DNA of 38,175 nt from positions 1-38,175 of the forward strand of contig PKXH01000067.1 of NCBI GenBank assembly GCA_003133405.1, written 5' to 3'. Under the pieces are notes generated by a model. The model worked only from the letters and a program-made list of their open reading frames with translations. It searched no databases and was not told where the DNA came from. The first letter of the stretch is position 1. Every line of letters starts with the position of its first letter. The position numbers and the translations under genes are program-made. Positions 33,394 through 38,175 of this stretch are shown here, piece by piece. Origin of the DNA: Acidimicrobiaceae bacterium (lineage in GTDB: Bacteria > Actinomycetota > Acidimicrobiia > Acidimicrobiales > RAAP-2).

Positions 33394-34075
33394 GTTGTCC
33401 GGCTTGGCTCGGGAGATTCGAAACCTTCACCGCGTTGGCCGTGGCGCCGAGCAGCGCCTCGAGTTCGAGCTCGAGTGAGGGGGTACCGACTTCAATGACG
33501 ACGAGTGGGAGCGCGAAAAGATCGGCGACTCGTCGGGCTTCGGCCTCGAGTTCGGCGTTCGGGCGCTGGGCGAGCCAGACCACTCTCCGGTAGTTACCGA
33601 AGTAGTCGTCCCAGAGTTCGGGGTGACGATCGAGACCGAGTTCGTGGAGAACGGTGCGCCGAAAGCTCTGCACGAGAAAGTCGGTCAGCAGGTACGTGCC
33701 CGGTTCGTCGGTGAAGAGGTCTTCAATCTTCTCCGCGCTGGCGAACACGTCGTAGCAGTGCTGGCCGCGAAGTCGCTCGATTCCCAGGCGCTCGCACACT
33801 TCGTCGAGCGCGCCGTAGGTGCCGCAGTCGGCGTAGGCGAGCACGACCGCTTGCCCTTGCGCCTGGAGTTGGCGGACGAACTGTTCGACTCGCGGGGCGA
33901 TCTCGCGGGGTCGGTTGTGCAGCAATGCTGGCAGTAGATGCAACTCGACGGGCCAGGCGCGGCGAGCGACGATGTCGCGAATGGAAGGCCCGAGCGCGCC
34001 GCAGGCGACGACCGTGGTCGGCGCCAGTGGGGTCGTGTCAGACCGGGAACGCGAGTTGGTCGACGAACTGGTCAT
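33386..34075 (-). CDS. DUF1638 protein of corrinoid methyltransferase clusters
   Basis: A 229-residue cytoplasmic protein. The domain begins VVACGALGPSIRDIV, contains VELHLLPALLHNRPREIAPR, VVLAYADCGTYGALDEVC (conserved Cys and Gly), YLLTDFLVQSF and ELWDDYFGNYRRVVWLAQ, all typical of DUF1638. Proteins of this family are found beside methylamine and betaine methyltransferase genes in archaea and bacteria; their biochemical role is not known to me. ATG 34075 overlaps the activator gene by 38 bases. The N-terminal 20 residues are Ser/Thr-rich and perhaps not part of the fold. It is placed between the activator and metF, all overlapping. Confidence 0.87.
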   Translation of the reverse strand: MTSSSTNSRSRSDTTPLAPTTVVACGALGPSIRDIVARRAWPVELHLLPALLHNRPREIAPRVEQFVRQLQAQGQAVVLAYADCGTYGALDEVCERLGIERLRGQHCYDVFASAEKIEDLFTDEPGTYLLTDFLVQSFRRTVLHELGLDRHPELWDDYFGNYRRVVWLAQRPNAELEAEARRVADLFALPLVVIEVGTPSLELELEALLGATANAVKVSNLPSQAGQRA

Positions 34076-35942
34076 TGAAATCGCTTCGGTCGGAAAGCTC
34101 GACATACTCCACCTCCTCTAACAGCGTCATGGCCCCCGCACGCTCCCTCAGGCTGAGCAGCGCCATCTTCGCGCCCTCGCCCGCGACGTTGCCGGCACTC
34201 ACGATACGCAGAATCGGCAACTTGGGCACGAGGCCGAGTCGCACCGCGCTCGCCGGCGAGAGGTAGCTGCCGAACGAGCCAGCCAGGAGTACTTGTTGCA
34301 GGTCTTCCTCTTTTACGCCCGCTTCTTCGAGCAAGATGTGCCAACCCGTGGCGATCGCCGCTTTGGCGAACTGCAGTTCACGCACGTCACGTTGGGAGAG
34401 GAAGATGGATTTCTCGGCGTCGCCAACGTCGCCCTGCCAGTGCAGAACGAAGACCCGCAGGTCGCCCAGTTGGGTCAGCCGTGGCGCGAGGCCGGGGGCC
34501 AGGCGGACGGCTTCCTCATCAGAAACGAACCGGCCGGAGGCGTCGATGAGTTTTTGCTGCACGAGTTCAGCCACCACGTCTACCAGACCCGAACCGCAAA
34601 GTCCCTCGGGCTCAACGTCACCGATAACCCCGAGTTCGACGCCCTCGGCGCTCAACTTGACGACTTCAATCGCACCGGGCGCGGCGCGCATGCCGCAACG
34701 AATCGCCGCGCCTTCGAAGGCCGGTCCGGCCGGCGCGGCCGTGGCGAGCAAGCGGTCACTGTTGCCCAGCACCAGTTCACAGTTGGTGCCGATGTCCAAG
34801 AACAGCCGTAGCCTCGAGTCGCGGTCCATCCCCGAGGCCAACATGCCGGCGATGATGTCGCCGCCCACGTAGGCACCGAGAGCTGGAAAGACCACCGCGC
34901 GGGCCCGCTCGTGCACGTGCACGCCGACTTCGCTGGCGAGGATCTCGGGGAACAGTTTCGTCGACATGATGAACGGCGCCACGCCCAGGGCTTCGGGATC
35001 GATGCCGAGCACGATGTGGGTCATCGTGGCGTTGCCGGCCATGGCGATCTCGTAGACCTCGCTGGGATCGACGCCGCCCTCTGCGCATACGGCCTGGGCC
35101 AGTTCGTCCAGCGTCTCGTGGGCCAAACGGGTCAGGGGCTCGAGCGCGTGGGCGTCCATCATGATCGCGCTGATGCGTGTGATCACGTCGGCGCCGAAGG
35201 GCTGTTGTTTGTTGAGCATTGACTGCACCCCGACGGGCGTGCCCGTGGTGAGGTCGAGCAACGTCGCCACGACCGTCGTCGTCCCGAGGTCGAAGGCGAT
35301 CGCGAACATACGCTCGGTGGTGTCCCCGGGTTCGACGGCGATTAAGACGTTGTCGATCACGACCGCTGTCACTCTGTAGTCGTTCTTTCGCAGCACTTGA
35401 CCGAGCGTGCGCAGTACGGCAAGCTCCGGGCGCAGTTCGAGGTCATCCAGACTCGCCAACAACCTCTCCAGATCGGTCGCCTGGTCCGACAAGGTCGGCT
35501 CGGTCAGTTCGACGTAGCGCTTTTGCACGGCCGGGCGCAGGATGACCTTTCGCCCGACGCCCACGGTCGCGGCCTTCGGTCGGGTCACGAGTGGCGGGAT
35601 GTCGACGCGCAGGTCCATCGCGACCTCGATCCGACAGGCTAGGCGCCAGCCGTCACGAAGTTCGTCGGTGGAGAAAGCCCGCGTGTCGAGATTGGTGATC
35701 GGCGCGATGCCTTCGAGCACCTGGACCTTGCACTTACGACACGTGCCGTGTCCGCCGCAGGTGGAATCGATCGCTACACCGTTCCAACTCGCCGCGTCGA
35801 AGAGGAAGACTCCCGGCGGCACACGGACCTTGCGCCCAGAGGGTTCGAAGAGCAGGTCGAGACGACCGCGCGCGTCGGAATGATCGAGCGGTGTTACCTG
35901 GCTGGGGTCACGAGTCCCGGTGGGCATGCGAAGTTCGCTCAT
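34038..35942 (-). CDS. Ferredoxin-ASKHA reductive activator of corrinoid proteins (RACo/RamA-like)
   Basis: A 634-residue protein that uses ATP to return inactive Co(II) corrinoid to Co(I). The N-terminus is a 2Fe-2S ferredoxin domain with Cys 62, 68, 71 and 103 (STCGGHGTCRKCKV and LACRIEV). An ASKHA domain follows, with FAIAFDLGTTTVVATLLDL as phosphate-1 loop, AMAGNATMTHIVLG and LFLDIGTNCELVL. AGSFGSYL near the C-terminus is part of the DUF4445 region. Start ATG 35942 overlaps the methyltransferase stop by ATGA. Such activators are needed because Co(I) oxidises easily, more so in an aerobe. The C-terminal 38 bases are shared with the DUF1638 gene. Confidence 0.93.
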   Translation of the reverse strand: MSELRMPTGTRDPSQVTPLDHSDARGRLDLLFEPSGRKVRVPPGVFLFDAASWNGVAIDSTCGGHGTCRKCKVQVLEGIAPITNLDTRAFSTDELRDGWRLACRIEVAMDLRVDIPPLVTRPKAATVGVGRKVILRPAVQKRYVELTEPTLSDQATDLERLLASLDDLELRPELAVLRTLGQVLRKNDYRVTAVVIDNVLIAVEPGDTTERMFAIAFDLGTTTVVATLLDLTTGTPVGVQSMLNKQQPFGADVITRISAIMMDAHALEPLTRLAHETLDELAQAVCAEGGVDPSEVYEIAMAGNATMTHIVLGIDPEALGVAPFIMSTKLFPEILASEVGVHVHERARAVVFPALGAYVGGDIIAGMLASGMDRDSRLRLFLDIGTNCELVLGNSDRLLATAAPAGPAFEGAAIRCGMRAAPGAIEVVKLSAEGVELGVIGDVEPEGLCGSGLVDVVAELVQQKLIDASGRFVSDEEAVRLAPGLAPRLTQLGDLRVFVLHWQGDVGDAEKSIFLSQRDVRELQFAKAAIATGWHILLEEAGVKEEDLQQVLLAGSFGSYLSPASAVRLGLVPKLPILRIVSAGNVAGEGAKMALLSLRERAGAMTLLEEVEYVELSDRSDFNDQFVDQLAFPV

Positions 35943-36802
35943 GATTCACTGGCGCTCTGTTGGGCGCGGTGCGCGGCGATCCACGAAGCGCCCCACTCGT
36001 CGCGATTCAGCAACAGGTCGGCCGCTTTAACCGCTCGGACCAATTGCGGCGTGCGTGCGTCCATGATCGCGCTGGTGAGACCGGACCTCATGGCGATCGT
36101 GAGAAACGCCGCGCCGAGCGTCGTGCGGTCGGGCATGCCAAAGGACACGTTCGAGGCGCCCAGGGTCATGTTTACGCCGAGTTCATCGTGAATGACCGCG
36201 ATGGTCTCGAGGGTCTTGACGACGAGTGTCGTGTCGGCCCCGATCGGCATGGCGAGTGGGTCGATTATGACGTCTTCGATGGCGATGCCGTAGTTGTTGG
36301 TCGCGACGTCGACGATCTTGCGCGCGAGTTCGAGGCGCCGCTCGGGCTCGTAGGGGATCTCGAACTCGTCGTTCGGTAACGCGATGATCGCCGCGCCGTG
36401 GCGCTTGACGAGCGGCAGGATCGCCTCGAGCCGATCGTCCTCAGCTGTCACCGAGTTGACGAGGGCCTTACCCTCGTACGTCGCCAGTCCCGCCTCGAGC
36501 GCTTCAATCACCGAGGAGTCGAGACAGAGCGGCACGTCGGTCAGGCTCTGGATCAACTTGATGGCCTGGATCATCAGATCCACTTCGTCGGCCAAGGGCA
36601 CGCCCATGTTGACGTCGAGCACCATCGCGCCGCCGGCTAGCTGTTGGGCGACGTCAATATGGATCCGTGAGAGGTCGCCGGCGCGCAGTTGCTCTTGGAA
36701 GATCTTGCGCCCCGTAGGGTTGATGCGTTCGCCGATGATGCAAAACGGTTGGTCCTCGCCAATGATCACTTCGCTCTTGGCGGAGCGAAGGACGGTGCGC
36801 AC
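35939..36802 (-). CDS. Pterin-binding methyltransferase: methyl-corrinoid to tetrahydrofolate (MtgA/AcsE-like)
   Basis: A 287-residue TIM-barrel enzyme of the dihydropteroate synthase superfamily, moving a methyl group between corrinoid protein and tetrahydrofolate. Signatures are CIIGERINPTGRKIF (first strand), MVLDVNMGVPL (pterin-binding Asp-x-Asn), LCLDSSVIEALEAGL, ALVNSVTAEDDR, IEDVIIDPLAMPIG and GASNVSFGMPDR, the last two typical of methyltransferases and not of folate synthesis. GTG 36802 is 15 bases after the corrinoid gene. It has no substrate-specific methyltransferase beside it in the window. In betaine and methoxy-aromatic systems this step delivers methyl groups to folate. Confidence 0.92.
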   Translation of the reverse strand: MRTVLRSAKSEVIIGEDQPFCIIGERINPTGRKIFQEQLRAGDLSRIHIDVAQQLAGGAMVLDVNMGVPLADEVDLMIQAIKLIQSLTDVPLCLDSSVIEALEAGLATYEGKALVNSVTAEDDRLEAILPLVKRHGAAIIALPNDEFEIPYEPERRLELARKIVDVATNNYGIAIEDVIIDPLAMPIGADTTLVVKTLETIAVIHDELGVNMTLGASNVSFGMPDRTTLGAAFLTIAMRSGLTSAIMDARTPQLVRAVKAADLLLNRDEWGASWIAAHRAQQSASES

Positions 36803-36817
36803 GGGCGAACTCGCTGA

Positions 36818-37483
36818 CTAGGCCGAGACGGCGGCGCGCCGTTTCGCGAGCAGCTCTTTGGCCTTTTTGACCGCCGCCGAGGCGTCCGATGCGTAGCCGT
36901 CGGCCCCCACGGCGTCGGCGTACTCCTGGGTGACCGGGGCGCCGCCGACCATGACGATGACCTGGTCGCGTAGTCCGGCCTTTTCGAGCACGTTGATGTT
37001 GGCTTTGAACATCGGCATGGTCGTGGTGAGAAAGGCCGAGAATCCCACGATGTCGGGCTTGTGCTCTTGGATGGCCTTGACGAAGCGCTCGGGCGCGACT
37101 TGCACGCCGAGGTCGATCACGTGAAAGCCCGCGCCTTCGAGCATGATGTCCACCAAGTTCTTACCGATGTCGTGCACGTCGCCCTTGACGGTGCCCATGA
37201 CGAAGGTGCCGACCGGCTCGATGCCGGTCTCGATCATGAGCGGACGCAACACCTCGAGCGCGCCGGCCATGGCTCTCCCCGCGATGAGCATCTCGGGCAC
37301 GAAGAAGTCGCCGCGCTCGAAACGCGCGCCAACTTCCTCGAGGGAGGGGATGAGCGAGTCGAAGAGCAGCGTCTCGGGGCTGAGGCCCATCGCCAGTCCC
37401 GCGTTGGTCAGCTCTAACACCGCGGGGGCGTTACCCATCAGCGTGGATTCGTACATCTCTTTGAGCAGTTCCTCTTGGTTCAC
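36818..37483 (-). CDS. Corrinoid (B12-binding) methyl-carrier protein, MtgC/MttC/MtaC-like
   Basis: A 221-residue methyl carrier. The N-terminal helical cap (about 1-90) contains LFDSLIPSLEEVGARFERG and FFVPEMLIAGRAM. The Rossmann-like half has GTVKGDVHDIGKNLV (99-111) with the cobalt-ligand His 104, HVIDLGVQV, DIVGFSAFLTTTM and VMVGGAPVTQEYADAVGADG. GTG 37483 overlaps the IclR stop by GTGA and has AAGGG upstream. The Lys/Ala-rich tail is ordinary. It receives a methyl group from a substrate-specific methyltransferase and passes it to the pterin enzyme encoded next. Family members from methylamine, betaine and methanol systems are too alike to fix the substrate. Confidence 0.94.
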   Translation of the reverse strand: MNQEELLKEMYESTLMGNAPAVLELTNAGLAMGLSPETLLFDSLIPSLEEVGARFERGDFFVPEMLIAGRAMAGALEVLRPLMIETGIEPVGTFVMGTVKGDVHDIGKNLVDIMLEGAGFHVIDLGVQVAPERFVKAIQEHKPDIVGFSAFLTTTMPMFKANINVLEKAGLRDQVIVMVGGAPVTQEYADAVGADGYASDASAAVKKAKELLAKRRAAVSA

Positions 37484-38175
37484 GCCGCACCCTTTCTCTT
37501 TGACTTGTAGCCGAGCGCCTGGGAGAGGGCGTTCGCTTCGGCCACGCACTGGGCGCCCACGTGGCTGACCCTCGACGCGTTGAATCGCGTCGAGGGTCCC
37601 GAGACCGAAATAGCGGCGATCACGACGCCCTCGTCACGGCGTACCGGTGCCGCCACGGCGACGAGCCCGGATTCGAGTTCTTCGGTGGCGACGGCGAAGC
37701 CTCGTCGGCGGATCTTGGACAGTTCTCCCTCGAGCGCGGGGCGCGTCGTGATGGTTCGAGGCGTCAGTCGCTCTAAGCGTCCACTCGGAATATCGGCGGC
37801 GCCGTGAGCGAGCAACACCTTGCCCAGCGCCGTGCAGTGCAGCGGTTCGGAACGACCCAACCAGTTTGTTCCCCCGAGCACGTAGTGGCTATCGACCTGA
37901 GCGATTTGGATTACCATCCCGTGGCGAATGACGCCGAGATTGATGGTTTCGCGACAGAGTTCGCCGAGTCGCTCGAGGTAGGGAAAGGCGACCCCGACCA
38001 AGTCGCTCTCGGCGTTTCCGCGCAGGGCGTAGCGAACGAACGCCTCGCCGGGCAAGAAGCCGCCATTGGTGTCTCGACGGAGGAGCCCGTTTCGCTCGAG
38101 CGCGCTCAAGATTCGTGACGTCGTGCTCTTGGCGAGGCCCGAGGATTCGGCCAACTCACTGAAGGTCACTGAGCG
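37480..38175 (-). CDS. IclR-family transcriptional regulator (N-terminus beyond window)
   Basis: At least 231 residues, open at the right edge. A winged helix-turn-helix is visible from the first residues (VTFSELAESSGLAKSTTSRI, then LSALERNGLL). The effector-binding domain follows (LCRETINLGVIRHGMVIQIA, GRSEPLHCTALGKVLLA, GFAVATEELESGLVAVAAPV). The frame continues through Arg-Ser to the edge, so the GTG at 38169 is probably not the true start. It is the first visible gene of the corrinoid operon and overlaps the next gene by GTGA, so it is likely an autoregulated local controller sensing the methyl donor or a product. Such operons are often activated by the substrate; here this is inference. 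Confidence 0.92.
   Translation of the reverse strand, partial: RSVTFSELAESSGLAKSTTSRILSALERNGLLRRDTNGGFLPGEAFVRYALRGNAESDLVGVAFPYLERLGELCRETINLGVIRHGMVIQIAQVDSHYVLGGTNWLGRSEPLHCTALGKVLLAHGAADIPSGRLERLTPRTITTRPALEGELSKIRRRGFAVATEELESGLVAVAAPVRRDEGVVIAAISVSGPSTRFNASRVSHVGAQCVAEANALSQALGYKSKRKGAA

Noticed and set aside
1-38175. tRNA, rRNA, insertion sequence or prophage genes
   Set aside because: No T-loop-like GGTTCGANTCC with matching acceptor stem, no rRNA segments, no transposase, integrase or phage structural protein was recognised by eye.

Overview
The window is high-GC DNA with tightly packed genes, many overlapping by GTGA, ATGA or TGATG, and frequent GTG starts. The proteins point to a Gram-positive actinobacterium, and my best inference is an uncultured or poorly studied member of Acidimicrobiia. 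The signs are secreted proteins built from GYYVLRSNG / GGYWIVTSSG repeats, a TIGR02822-type alcohol dehydrogenase and a TIGR04053-type radical SAM protein. Heme A synthase indicates aerobic respiration with an aa3-type oxidase. No rRNA, tRNA, CRISPR array, transposase or integrase was seen.

Layout. 1-6640: an ExaC/AcoD-type aldehyde dehydrogenase (cut by the left edge) is divergent from a plus-strand run: a possible 11-codon leader, a zinc alcohol dehydrogenase, holo-ACP synthase, a fused acyl-ACP synthetase / carrier / lysophospholipid acyltransferase, an MFS transporter and a small His-rich protein. The middle genes look like a self-contained acyl-activation and phospholipid acylation unit, comparable in logic to lplT-aas of E. 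coli but with a different domain order and its own phosphopantetheinyl transferase. 6745-14975: two paralogous double-TetR regulators, carried on direct repeats of about 1.5 kb, flank a 1511-residue mosaic surface protein. The regulatory DNA around them holds a pair of 71-bp repeats and a perfect 17-bp palindrome. 15293-19967: ACT-domain malic enzyme, a secreted repeat protein with a degenerate M23-like domain, and a type II sulfide:quinone oxidoreductase, two of them with recognisable promoters. 20346-29144: a heterodimeric ABC exporter, then HIT, metallo-beta-lactamase-fold and SRPBCC proteins, then heme A synthase coupled to a DHA2-type drug exporter. 29487-32457: a NirJ/AhbD-like radical SAM protein whose 5' end looks frameshifted or non-canonically started, a flavin split-barrel protein, a GNAT acetyltransferase and a small aminoglycoside-phosphotransferase-like kinase.

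32539-38175 is the most coherent pathway: a minus-strand operon of IclR regulator, corrinoid protein, methyl-corrinoid:tetrahydrofolate methyltransferase, ferredoxin-ASKHA reductive activator (RACo/RamA-like), DUF1638 protein and methylenetetrahydrofolate reductase, with most neighbours overlapping. It looks like a corrinoid demethylation route that feeds methyl groups into the folate pool. The substrate-specific first methyltransferase (MttB/MtgB or MtaB type) is not in the window, so the methyl donor is unknown.

Candidates for new biology are: the duplicated double-TetR / giant adhesin locus; the AcpS + synthetase-ACP-acyltransferase + MFS unit; the corrinoid operon with DUF1638 in an apparently aerobic actinobacterium; perfect inverted repeats abutting the start codons of both exporter operons; and the coupled mini-ORF before the alcohol dehydrogenase.
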